A stretch of 64,000 nucleotides of DNA from Plantago major (taxonomy: Eukaryota > Streptophyta > Magnoliopsida > Lamiales > Plantaginaceae): contig CM048840.1 of assembly GCA_026545765.1 (NCBI GenBank), positions 80,566,877-80,630,876 of the forward strand. The letters are read 5' to 3'. Shown here one piece after another: positions 1 to 11,029 of the stretch. Positions within the stretch are counted from its first letter, which is position 1; each line of letters begins with the position of its first letter. The notes below the pieces were generated by a model. It was not told the origin of the DNA. It saw only the letters and a program-made list of their open reading frames with translations, and made no database searches. Both the position numbers and the translations under genes were made by a program.

Positions 1-525
1 TCGCTCGAAATGGAAAGTGCCAAGAACACCGATGATGACATTCGCTCTCATCCCGCCACTATCGGTGATCTTATGATTGCTTTCCTTTCCCAAGTTCGTC
101 TACATCGCTTCATTACTCATCGGATTCTCCTTCGGTATCCATTAACGTCATTGCTCATCATCATATCCGAGCTTTTCGATCAAGTACTATTCGACTCTCT
201 TCAACTGTGGTCACCGGCTAGCCCACTCGGATCATACATAATGAACGTGGTGATAGTTGGGAGACTACGACAATGAGGCATCAAGCAACTCGCTAGTAAA
301 GGGTCGAGAACATTGGTCAAGGAGCTGACATGTATCGGTAGCCAATGCTACAGAACGTCTTTCATTGTACTTGCTTGCACGAACCTGTTCGGGACACTCG
401 TCTCGTTGATTCTTGTGTACAGGACTAAGGAATACTACAGGAGTGACATCTACAAGAAGTTCAGAGAGGAAACGGAAGCCAATGAGAAGAAGGAGATGGA
501 AATGGTGAATCAAGTACAAAGATAG
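1..525 (+). pseudogene. NFD4/nodulin-like major facilitator protein, copy 1, C-terminal part
   Basis: This is the 3' end of a plant NFD4-like (nodulin-like) major facilitator gene, a family of multi-pass membrane proteins with poorly defined substrates. The recognisable blocks are PLGSYIMN (about 223-246), CIGSQCYRTSFIVLAC (331-378), a hydrophobic stretch running into LVYRTKEYY (385-438) and the tail DIYKKFREE, with a stop at 523-525. The cysteine block, the last membrane helix and the R-T-x-x-Y tail are typical of the family C-terminus. The frame shifts between about 250 and 313, and the segment from 100 to 215 departs from the family pattern, so it reads as a pseudogene or as error-affected sequence. 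The 5' part lies outside the window. It aligns closely with 19570-20078 of copy 2, so the two are tandem duplicates. Confidence 0.8.
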
Positions 526-1396
526 CCTTGTTTTTTTTTTTCTTTCTGTAAGATGTTTAAGTAGCAACAGTTTCTTTTATTTTTGTTTCAACTCAGTGTT
601 TGTATTTCTTTCCTTTTACCTGTTTCTAAATGGAATATAGTTTTACTTTTACTTTTTACTATTTGTCCCTTTGCATTTTTCTTCAGGTTGTTCCTACAAT
701 TTTGTCTGTTCAAACACTAAAGTAAGCTTATTGTGTATGAGTCTCAATGAACATGAATGTGCAAATTAGAACTCATAATCTTAACTTGTGTTGAAACTAG
801 ATTTACACAAGTCCTTATGTCGTAGTTTGAAAGATCCAACCTAGTGTTCCAGAAACTAGGTTCCAGTTAATTTGGAAGATTTGGAATCGGGCTAATCTCT
901 TAATCAAAATCGGAATTTTTCCAATATCCCATGCCAAACCTCACCCGTAGTGAATTTTGAGGCCGAAAAGTGGACACGAAAGACGAAAGGTAGGTGAAAT
1001 GTAACTGCAAACGTTTACCCAGTTCGACCAAAACTAATTCAGCATCCAACAAGAACAGCTAATAAATATCTAAACATCTGCACAACATCCAGTATGAAAT
1101 CAAGATTTCTACTATTTCATTCCCTTTAGCAGCTTATAACAATACAAAGTAGTTCTACAAATCAATGACTACAACAAGAATCCATGTACTGAACTTCCAC
1201 ATTTCCCAGATGATATTTTACATCTGCCATCAATTTTCCACTAAGAAAGAAGCGAAATATATAATGCATTCTTGTATCTCCAAGTTTGATCCTTGACTTC
1301 GATTGCATTCTTGTATCTCAATGTTTGATCATTTTCAACATCCATCCAAATTCTACATTTGGCTTTCTCAAGACTTTTGTCGTTCAGCAGCCTGGT
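526..1396. repeat. 3' flank of host copy 1, duplicated after copy 2
   Basis: No gene is seen here. The segment begins with a T-rich 3' UTR-like stretch and continues as AT-rich intergenic DNA. It matches 20079-20940 almost base for base, so the tandem duplication covers the end of the gene and at least 860 bp beyond it. The match stops about 12 bp before element B begins. A 14-bp direct repeat (CAAGACTTTTGTCG) occurs twice at the right edge, near 1372 and 1397, which may mark the duplication junction. Confidence 0.75.
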
Positions 1397-2291
1397 CAAG
1401 ACTTTTGTCGCTAAATGCCGGATTTCTTGTAGTGATATAGAGTATCATTTAACTTTATTTGAGAGCCGGAGACTATAAAGTACTATATATTTTATGCTAC
1501 TTTGCCATGATTAGTTGATCATTCTGCATCAGCATTACTATTAGCGCATCCAAACCTTTTTTTCAGGATCTGACCTTTCGTCGAACAAACAGTGATGTTT
1601 GAAATTATTGATACATTTTCGATCCACAAGCTAATAATTTTTGCTGACATGATATTTTACACTTCATATTTATCTGTTTACGTTTACACTCCTCACGAAT
1701 ATTTCTAAAATACTAGTGTATCTGTAACAAGTTAACGGATTGACATTATACCGTGGGTGGATTAAAATTGTAAAATTGTAAAGAGTACAGAAAATATGTA
1801 AAGTGGATAAAAAGAAGAGTTATTATCCTAATCTGTAAAAGATGTAACGAATTTAATCACTTTATTGCCATTCGAGTTACAACATATCTTTAACATGCAT
1901 GATTCAATAATTCAGCATAATTTTCTATTTTCGAAAAAGAGAAATTGTACTGTCATGAAAGACTACTCACATAAGAAGAGACCAACCTTTCTGAGCACAA
2001 AGACTACTTTCCTTGAATCTCTCTATTTGTAGTATGTAATTTATATTCGGTTACATAATCTTATACTAATCTTATCCAAAAACTACTACTACTAATCAAA
2101 TATTACATCACCATTATTTAAACCTCTCCCAAACTGCTATCCATACCTATTTTTCTCCTCGTCTTGGATCTATTTGTAGTCTTGTTACGGTGACATAGAG
2201 GTTGTTAATTAGTTTTGATCATCACTTTATGACCGTGTGTAAGTGATTAATACTGAACTATTTTTTGCCATCTCAGAAAAAGAAAGCAAGG
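1397..2291. other. Intergenic region upstream of host copy 2
   Basis: AT-rich DNA with no recognisable coding region. It must contain the promoter and 5' UTR of NFD4-like copy 2, which reads away from it, but I cannot assign a TATA box with confidence. A pyrimidine-rich run ending in CAG at 2273-2276, just before the start codon at 2292, could be a 3' splice site of a 5' UTR intron; this is weak. Confidence 0.4.
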
Positions 2292-2443
2292 ATGGGAATG
2301 GCTCAACCGGGACGTATCGGGGCGTATGGGTTCATGCTGCAGCTCCTGACGGGACGATGGTTCATGATGTTCGCCTCGTTCCTGATCATGGCAGGCGCTG
2401 GGGCAACTTACCTCTTCGGTGTCTACTCTAAGGTGATCAAATC
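2292..2443 (+). pseudogene. NFD4/nodulin-like major facilitator protein, copy 2, N-terminal part
   Basis: The N-terminus of an NFD4-like membrane protein. The ATG at 2292 opens MGMAQPGRIGAYGF and leads into the family signature LTGRWFMMFASFLIMAGAG followed by YLFGVYSK, which is the first transmembrane helix. The frame is clean up to codon 50 (IK), where element A interrupts it. The downstream half resumes on the far side of the element as PAIGYDQTTLN, which is the expected next block of the family. The ATG at 2265 in the same frame is less likely, because the extra residues (PSQKKKAR) are not family-like and lie beside a possible splice acceptor. Confidence 0.88.
2439..2443. repeat. Left target-site duplication of element A
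   Basis: AAATC directly before the TG of the left LTR. The right copy at 18546-18550 is AAACC, one mismatch. Five base pairs is the usual Ty1/copia duplication length. Confidence 0.8.
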
Positions 2444-3950
2444 TGTTAGGAAATTTGTTAGATATTCTGTTAGGAATATCTGTTTAGTTTTGCTCAGCAA
2501 CATGATGACTTATCTTAGTCTCAGAAAGGTGATTAGTACTCTTGGTTCACTTGAACATTGTAAAAGAGGAAACCCACTAAGTATGATAGTTTAGTTAGTC
2601 TTGTATACTATGTTAGGTCTCAAAATGTAATTTTTATTTTATGAAGAGAAGACCAAGAAGAAGACATCCAAGCAGAACAAGTTCAACGACATTGAAGACT
2701 GCACAAGATTACTGAAATAGTTTTATAGATACCTTGGCCAGATATCTTGAAGACATGAATGGTTTTAAACAAACTGTGTCACAAGAGATATCTGAGAAAC
2801 AAAAGGTCTATCTGAAAACAAGGAGAGTGCCCACAGATATCTACACTCAGATACCTTGAGCCTTAACAACATTTTTGAAAAAGAAATATATATTGCAAAC
2901 AAAGTTCTTTCAATTTAAGTGGTATCTGAAGTTGAAGATAAGAACGTGCGAAAAACTCAGAGAAATCTGATCAAGGTAGTCTCTGATACAAAGCATAGTT
3001 CCGTTGACACTACAGGACAAAAAGTATAGTACAATGCATTAAATGCACGGACAGAGATGTCTGAACAAAAGCAACGGTAGCTTCTGAAGAAGAAGACAAA
3101 ACCTGCTACAGTACTATACACAGATATCAATAGTTTGAATTTGAGCCTAACGGATACTATTCAAACGGTACTCAAATTCATCTATAAATATCATCACTTA
3201 GACTGCTTGAGTACACAACCTTAGAACTGAACATCTTAGACTCTGATACACGAGCATACTCTCTCAAGCAAACTACTTATCCTCAAGCTTTCTGTTGCGA
3301 CCAAAGCTCTTGATCTTAAGTAGCACTGAAGTTCTAAGTGTCCTGATCCTAAACAAGCACAGCTATCTGTGAAAGAGTTGAATCAAAAGATCAAGTATCT
3401 GAGATTCATTCTCTTAAACACTTATCTAAGACTTGGGTCAGTAAAAAGAACAAGATACCATACATTGAAAAGTGTATTAAGTATACTTGATTCACAGAGC
3501 TATCTGAATAACTGAATAAGTTATTAAAGAAGCTCATCTGACAACTCAAACCAAAACCAACACCATAATCAAGTGGAGTATGTGAAGTACTTAGTTTGGA
3601 AAATCAGGGAATAACTCCAAGGTTACCGGAGTATAGGAAGTACTTGATTTGGGAAACTAAGGAACAACTCCAAGGTTATTGAGTATAGGAAGTACTTAGC
3701 TTGGGAAGCTAGGGAATAACTCAAAAAGGTTTCTGAGTATAGGAAGAACATGGCTGAGAAAGCCGGGGAACAACTCAGGGGGAACATTTGGCTGGGAACT
3801 ATTTGTTTAAAGGAATTTTAGAATAGGAGGTTCACCAGATATCTGAGACTACACAGATATCTGAGAAATAGTTTTTATCGACAAAAGTTTTAAAAGACTA
3901 TTCACCCCCCCCCCCCCCAGTCTTTTACTTTGCCGTTATCTGGACCAACA
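2444..3950 (+). repeat. 5' LTR of element A
   Basis: Begins TGTTAGG and ends CCAACA, directly before the primer-binding site. A TATA-like CTATAAATA at 3182-3190 probably sets the transcript start about 30 bp further on. The U5 side holds four tandem units of about 50-58 bp at 3575-3780 and a long C tract at 3905-3918 about 30 bp before the end. It is 1507 bp, shorter than its partner. Confidence 0.95.
3575..3780 (+). repeat. Tandem ~50-58 bp units in the family 1 LTR
   Basis: Four imperfect copies of a unit built on GGAGTATAGGAAGTACTT, a variable purine-rich centre and GGGAATAACTC. Each holds the palindrome AAGTACTT or a variant and a short inverted repeat (for example AGCTTGGGAAGCT). The same array is found at 17992-18196, 21326-21583 (five units), 24732-24933 and 39178-39378. 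Confidence 0.85.
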
Positions 3951-3952
3951 AG

Positions 3953-3964
3953 TGGTATCAGAGC
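3953..3964 (+). promoter_or_regulatory. Primer-binding site of element A
   Basis: TGGTATCAGAGC, two bases after the LTR, is complementary to the 3' end of plant initiator methionine tRNA, the usual Ty1/copia primer. Confidence 0.93.
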
Positions 3965-4067
3965 AGGAGGTTCACCAGCCTTCTGCACTGAACCTAGATC
4001 CCCAGATAGGTGAAGGAACTTTGTCCATTTTCGAGGACTATTTAATTTTTGTGTTAAGTGTGCAGGT

Positions 4068-6510
4068 ATGTCTCTGAGTGATGACCAGTTCTCAAACCAG
4101 AGAACTACGAGAAATGGAAAAATAACATGATGCTCCACCTTGAAGCTATAAGTGACGAAATGATCGAAGTGATAAAGAATGGACCAATTGTCATTCAACA
4201 ACTTAAGCAAGTCATGGAGGTTTCTAATGGTAGAGACAGAGATCAAAGCGAAGGGTCTTCACAAACTGATGCGTCAACAAGTGGGAGATCTACCAGTCAA
4301 GTTATTTACGAACCAAAGCCCAGAGAACTCGGGACATTGAAAGATGCCAAGAGAAATCATCTGGATGGTCAAGCTCGTAATATCATCATCAGATCGACAC
4401 CTGAGCACATACAGTGTAAACTGTAGGGTGCTAAAACGGCGAAAGTTGCCTGGCAACTGATTGAAGAAATCTGTGCCGGAACTGAGAAAACTAAGGAAAA
4501 CAAGTTCGAAGTTCTCAAATTGAAATTTCAAAATTTCAAACAAGGACCCACTGAAACCTTGGAAGAACTTGATTTCAGATTTACCACTCTCATGAGTGAT
4601 ATGGCAGCACTTGGGGAAAGCAATAGATACTCCCAGTCAGAGAAGATTAAGACTATTGTCAAAAGTCTTAACCACAACTGGGAGCATACTAAATTCTTTT
4701 ATTTCAACCAAGGAATGCCAAATATCACTCCAGTGGAACTTTTCTCTCATCTTGCTACTGTTGATTATGAGACAACTCAGAGAGAACAAACAACTGAAAA
4801 GTTGCAGAACGTTGCTCTAGTCACTCAAGGAACTTCTGAAAAGAAGAAAAGCAAGGAAGAGACTGAGGATGCTCTTGCTGCAAAGCAAATGAGCAAATAT
4901 ATTAGTCGAGAAATTGAGAGAAGGAAAGCCAAAGAGAATCTGAAAAGCTCGCTGAACAAGCCAGCTCAGAAAGCATCATGTACTGAGGAAGCAGAAATTG
5001 GAAACGATATCTGTTTCTATTGTCAGAAACCTGGCCACTTCAAGAAGGATTGTCCTGCCTTCAACAAACTATGGACAGGTGACAAGAAAGATAGAAGAAT
5101 CTTCAGAAGAAGCCAGAAAGTTTTGTTAACTGAAGAAAGAAAGAAAATCCAAACTCAACTGGATGCTCTAGATGTTGAGACAGACTCTGAAGATGATTCA
5201 GATGACTCAACTTTACCATCACCAGAATTATGTGGAGTTACTCACGAAAAATGAAATGTGTGGAGTTGCTGAGATTGACGGTCCAGACATCTCTAACATT
5301 GAAAACTGTCTTATGGCTGATGAGGTAATACATACTTCTTGTTACACTTATGAAAGTGATGAAGAAGAAATCAAGGATCTAGAAAATCTCAGGAAAGAAC
5401 TTGACATCTATGAAAGAGAATTTCTAATGATCCGAGCTAGAGCTGAAAATCTTTAAGAAGAAAAGAATTCTCTTGCAAAGGAAAATTCTCAATTAGTTAA
5501 GATATCTGAGAAAAAGGATGCTGAAAATGTATTTCTCAAAGCTCAGATATCTGAGACTGAAAATTCACATAAAGAAGCAATGGCTGAATTACGAAAGAAA
5601 TATGAAGATCTTCTTTCTGAGAACAAGGAACTCAAAAAGAAAGAATTATCTTTTCAATCTTATGCCAAAGCTAGTGACACTCTTACTGAAGGACAATCTT
5701 ACTTAAGATATCCTTCAGAAAAGAAAGGACTTGGGCTGAATACACAGACAGATTGTTCTACCACTCTGAATAAGAGTGAGGAAAGAAGAACATTTGTAAG
5801 TACTCAGCAAGATGGTTCCCATGCAATCTATAATATCGGTCAGAAGACGAAGATTGTAGACAAAGGAAAGGCAGTTGCGACTAAACCTTTGTGGGAAAAA
5901 CAAGTCAAAAAGAAAACTGTTGGGCATGTCTCTGAAAAAAGATACGACACTGAAAAGTGTAAACACCCACAGTGCTATGTCTCTGAAAAGGGTAGAATTG
6001 CAGGAGCTGGCAAATTCTCCCATGTCACTTTTTCTGGAAAGAAATTGGACCAACCAGAGACTAGCAAAGCTGCTGAGAAAAGATCTCAGATAGCTTCAAG
6101 TGCTCGAAACGGTATTGGCTATAAAGGCATCGGGAAACGACTTGCTCATGAATACAAACAGGAGCAAGAACGATGGCTAAAGGCTAGAATTGCTCAAAGC
6201 AATTATCGGTGGAAGTTGAATCAAGCCACCGAAAATCAATGCTGTGGCTAGAAGAAATCTGACAAGGAAAGCTAAGTTTGCTGAAAAGCAAACTCAGAAA
6301 CCTGACAGGTATCTGAAAGCACCAAATGGAGCACCTAGGAACACACCAAGGAAGACAATAATTCTTAATAATGATAATCATTCAATTAGAATTCCTCCTT
6401 ATGTTCCTGTCAGACAAAAGAATGTTCCAAGGAAATTCACTCAAAAATGGATTCCTACTGGAAGATTGTTTAGTCCTGATGGTTCCAATTGTAAATTGAG
6501 AACCTAATCT
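4068..6510 (+). pseudogene. gag: gag region of element A
   Basis: The capsid and nucleocapsid part. The start at 4068 (MSLSD) is shared with element C. A copia-type capsid core runs through about 4100-4800 with the motif ETLEELDFRFTTLMSDM. A CCHC zinc knuckle (CFYCQKPGHFKKDC) lies at about 5011-5055. The following part is rich in Glu and Lys, with coiled-coil character, up to about 5700, and then basic. The same arrangement is present in C at 38700-36210. It is broken. Confidence 0.88.
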
Positions 6511-6525
6511 CCTGTTTCCTGTTAT

Positions 6526-9500
6526 GTGCAGAATGCTTCTTGGACTAAATCACAATGGCTATTTGATAGTGGATGCGGAAAGCACATGACAGGAGACAAA
6601 GCAAATCTGGTCGATTACAAAGTTTGCAACACAGGACCAGATATCAGATATGCTGGAGGAGAATTAAATCCCTCTCTGGGATTTGGCAACGTCAAATTGG
6701 GTTCATTAACAATCACTGACGTATTACATGTTAAGGATTTGAAATATAATCTATTTAGCATGAGCCAGTTTGCAGACAAGAGTATTACTATAAAATTCAA
6801 AGCAAAATACTGCAAACTAATTGACAATGAGTCAAAGCAGACAGTCTTGGTAGCTCGGCGGAACGGCATGTAATAAGGTAACCGAGAAGCTAACATTTCG
6901 TGATAAGATTTGGTTTCTTCTATATTATTAGGGCCAGGATCCCTTTTTTCTTGATTCAGGATAAAGCCTTTATAACTATGTTATATTAGTTACCAGGCCA
7001 TTTATTTATTTATTTTATTTACTTTATAAGTTCTAATCTAAGTTCTAAGAGAGAATTACTTAAAAAAAAAGCCAATGAAGCAGTAACATTTCTTTTGTCA
7101 GGCAAACTACAAATGTATATCTTAATAGTTTTTTATCCTAGGTACTTTCAACTATTATACGCTCTTAGGCTTATGTTGCCGATTGGGCATCTGCCACCAC
7201 TGAAGAATGTCTCATGGTGAGTCAATCAGGTCACACAGAAGAGCACTGGTTATGGCACAAAAGAATGAGTCACTTGAACTTCAAAACTCTGAACAGACTT
7301 GCCAAGAAAGAGTTAGTGGTTGGCCTTCCCAGAACATCTTTCAGAAAGGATGGTATCTGTTCTGCCTGTCAGATGGGGAAACAATCTAAGATCTCTTTCA
7401 AGTCCAAAATCAGACACTCTAGTGTTAGACCACTGCAACTATTACACACTCTAGTTATGCAGGAAAGAAGTATGGTCTGGTTGTTGTAGATGACTTCTCA
7501 AGATTTACTTGGGTTGTCTTTCTGAAACACAAATCTGATGCCAGGGTGGAGATACCAAACTTGCTGAAAAAGCTTGAAGTCATGAAAAATGACAAGGTAT
7601 CTGCAATCGTAAGCACTGGTACCGAAGTTTGTCAACCAAGACATAAAGGAGTTTTGTACGCAAAGGTATACAACACCAACTTTCCTCTCAGAAGAACACC
7701 TCAACAAAATGGTGCGAGAAAGGAAAAGAACCCTTAAAGAAGTCAAGAACAATGCTAATGAATTGAAATAAGTGAAATTTATTGGGTTGAAGTCAGTAAA
7801 TACAACTGCTACACTCGTAATGTATGTTTGATAAACAAACACCATGACAAGACCCCTTATGAAATCTTGGTTGGTAGACCCCCTAATATCAAACATCTGA
7901 GAGTATTTGGATGTAGATGTTTTGTTCTAAACAATGGGAAAGATTATCTGAGTACATTTCAACCAAAGGCAGATGAAGGTGTATTTCTTGGTTATTCCAC
8001 GAATAGCAAAGCCTACAGAATTTACAACAAAAGAACAAAGAAAATTCAAGAATCAGTTCATGTTGTATTCTAAGAAGGAAGTAAGAAAACACCTCCTAAT
8101 GATGAACTCTCAGAAAGGTTCAAAGAACTAATGCAGAGGGATTCTGAAGAAGAATCCTCAGAAAGGAGAAACATCATTATGGAAAGTGAGGATGAATCTG
8201 ACGTAGAAAAGCTTTATATGCCTAGTAACAACAAGATGACTCACAGACATGATGAGGAATTTCCTATGAGTTTTCCAGAAATGGAACAGGTTACTGAGAA
8301 CCTTCATCATGAAGAGGTATCTGAAAATGAGACTGCTGAAATGCAAGTTCGAGATATCTCTAACACTGAAAAAGTGTCAGATATCCATGACATTTCCCAT
8401 GTCTCAGATATCTCAGATACTGAAAAAGTATCAAATCATAATCTTAGTGATTCACATTCAAATCACTTGGATATTGATCCTACTAGCACTTAACCTATGA
8501 TGAGATGGATCAAAGATCATCCTACAAAGGATGTAATTGGACCAATTAATCAAGGTGTTAGGACTAGGAGAGCAATAGTTGAAAACGCTAAATCTCTCTT
8601 TGGATGTTTCATCTCAAATATTGAACCTAAAACTGTAGAAGAAGCATTAGGAGACCAAGACTGCATCTCTGCAATGCAAGAAGAGTTGGATCAATTTGAG
8701 AGAAACAAAGTCTGGAAACTAGTTCCATTTGTAGAAGGAATATCTGTGATTGGAACTAAATGGGTTTTCAGAAACAAGATGAATGAATCTGGTGAAATAA
8801 CCAGAAACAAAGCAAGATTGTTTGCGGGATTTTTTACCATCAAGGCTTAGATTTGATTGAGTCATATGCAGGTTTGTTGATTGGATGCAATAAGACTCTT
8901 TCTAGGCTTTGCAGCTCATAAAGATTTTAAAGTTTATCAGATGGATGTCAAAAGTGCATTCTTGAATGGTGAACTTGCAGAAGAAGTTTATGTTGAGCAA
9001 CCACCTAGCTTTGAAGTTTCCTCAGAAAGTAGAATGGTTTATAAATTACAGAAAGCTCTATATGGACTGAAACAGGCTCCAAGAGCGTGGTATGACACTT
9101 TAGCCAAATACCTTCTGGAAAGTGGTTTGAAGAAAGGTGAAGTTGATAAAACTTTATTTACCTTAAATCATGATGGGAAACTACTCTTGGTTCAAGTATA
9201 TGTTGATGACATCATATTTGGATCTAAGGACAAGCAACTTTGTAATGACTTTGCAAATCTCATGAAAAGCAAGTTTGAGATGAGCATGATGGGAGAAATG
9301 AATTATTTTCTAGGATTGCAAGTCAAGCAACTCAATGATGGAATATTCATTAGTCAAACAAAGTATGCAAAAGATATGCTCACGAAGTTCAATTTAAAGC
9401 CTTCTGAAAAGAATGCTAAGATACCTATGAGCATAGGAACCAAAATGACCTATACTGAATCAGACAAGAGTGTTGAAGAACATAAGTATAGGAAATTGAT

Positions 9501-10135
9501 AGGTTCACTACTTTACCTCACTGCAAGTAGACCTGATATTCAATACGCCGTTGGAGTGTGTGCTAGATTTCAGACAAATCCGATGCAAACACACTACAAC
9601 ATTGCTATGAAAATATTAAGGTATGTAAAAGGTACAGTAGATGTAGGTCTGTGGTGTCCCAAAAAAAGTTGATTGAGTTTAGCTGGTTACTCAGATCTCG
9701 ATTATCCGGATCATCGCTGATAGGAAAAGCACCTCAGGAACTTGTCAGTTTCTGGGTACTAGACTTATCTCGTGGTTTAGCAAGAAGCAAAACTCAATTG
9801 CAACTTCTACCACAGAGGCTGAATATATTACTGTTGGTTGTTGTGCAACACAAATTCTGTGGATACAACAACAACTTAAAGACTATGGACTCGATGAGAA
9901 GAGAACTCCCATTTTTTGTGACAACACAAGTGCTATTGCAATTACACAGAATCCTAAATTTCATGCCAGAACAAAGCACATTGATGTTAGACATCACTTC
10001 ATTAGAGACCATGTGGAAAAAGGCAATATAGAGATACTCAAGATTGGCACTGAAGACCAACTTGCAGATATCTTCACTAAGCCACTACAAGAAAGTAGAT
10101 TCTTAGTCTTAAGACACAGCCTTGGACTATTGGAA
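6526..10135 (+). pseudogene. pol: pol region of element A (protease, integrase, RT, RNase H)
   Basis: Domains in copia order: aspartic protease (WLFDSGCGKHMTGD, about 6556-6597), GAG-pre-integrase (LWHKRMSHLNF, near 7250) with its CxxC-type zinc site, integrase core (about 7470-8070), an acidic linker with GATATC-rich repeats (8130-8480), reverse transcriptase (about 8690-9500; catalytic YVDDIIFGS near 9200) and RNase H (about 9800-10120; KHIDVRHHFIRD and QLADIFTKPL). It is broken in several places. Confidence 0.92.
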
Positions 10136-10153
10136 CTACCTTGTTTTGAGGTT

Positions 10154-10326
10154 TCTGGAACGGCTATCCAGAAAAGAGGTTTCTGGAATGGGCATCCAGA
10201 AAAGAGAAAAGAGAAATCTGGAACGGGTATCCAGAAAAGAGGTTTCTGGAACGGCTATCCAGAGAAGAGGTATCTGGAACGGGCATCCAGAAAAGAGAAA
10301 AGAGAAAACTGGAACGGGTATCCAGA
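10154..10326 (+). repeat. Hairpin array between pol and the 3' gene
   Basis: Six copies of a 19-bp inverted repeat of the form TCTGGAACGGGTATCCAGA (6-bp arms, 7-base loop), spaced by AAAAGAGG or longer purine runs. Element C has three units at 32736-32816, and B has four at 63411-63520, so the array is a family trait with variable copy number. Confidence 0.85.
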
Positions 10327-11029
10327 AGTCAAAAAGGCTAAAAGAGCAAAAAGACAGCTTAAGATCTCTGAAACGGGAACTCAGATATCTGAATCACTCT
10401 ATAAACGGGGAACACAAAGGAGAATAGTACAACTATCTGCAGTCAACTACTCTCTTGAAATTCGCATTATTTCTATCTTGATGAAAAACTTGGAAAAATC
10501 CTAAGTATAAGACAGATTTAGATGCAAACAGTGTTCTTGGTCATACAAAAACGTGATTCAGATAGCTAATAGCCAAAATTCATTAATTGGGCACAATCAC
10601 AATTGCTGATTGTGATCATTGCTGAAGAAGCAATATTAACCCTTGATGAAATGAGCGTTTGATCTTAACGGACGAAATTAATTCTCTGTAAATAGTGGAC
10701 TGTTGAAATTCAGACATGGCCCACTATGCATTTAATGCCGAACTAGCTTTTGCTCACGCCTGCTTGCAAATCACAGATACGTACACACAAAATCAATTTG
10801 TATGTATATGTTTGTTAGAATTACGTTGCTATATATATAGGATTTTGGCAAAAGAAATCACTTTCGCCTAATCCAACATTCCGACTTGCATAAAAATAGC
10901 AAATCCTTCTCTTGATTCTCTGCAAAACCTCTACAAACTCTGCAAATCAAGATTAAGTTTTTCTGCAAAGAATTACTGAATCAAATCTCTTTCAAACACC
11001 AATCCAAATTCCCTACACTATATAAAGAG
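10327..11029 (+). promoter_or_regulatory. Spacer with putative internal promoter of the 3' gene
   Basis: A 700-bp AT-rich spacer with no clear gene. CTATATATATAG at 10830-10841 is a strong TATA-like site about 190 bp before the ATG of the 3' gene at 11030. Element C keeps the same box at 32232-32243, about 190 bp from its own ATG. Conservation of box and spacing suggests that the 3' gene has its own transcript; this is inference. Confidence 0.55.

Noticed and set aside
1397-2291. Small inverted-repeat transposon (MITE) in the intergenic region
   Set aside because: I found no convincing pair of terminal inverted repeats or target duplication.
3575-3780. Regular repeats that could suggest a CRISPR-like array
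   Set aside because: Units are imperfect, directly adjacent, without unique spacers, and lie inside an LTR of a plant retrotransposon.
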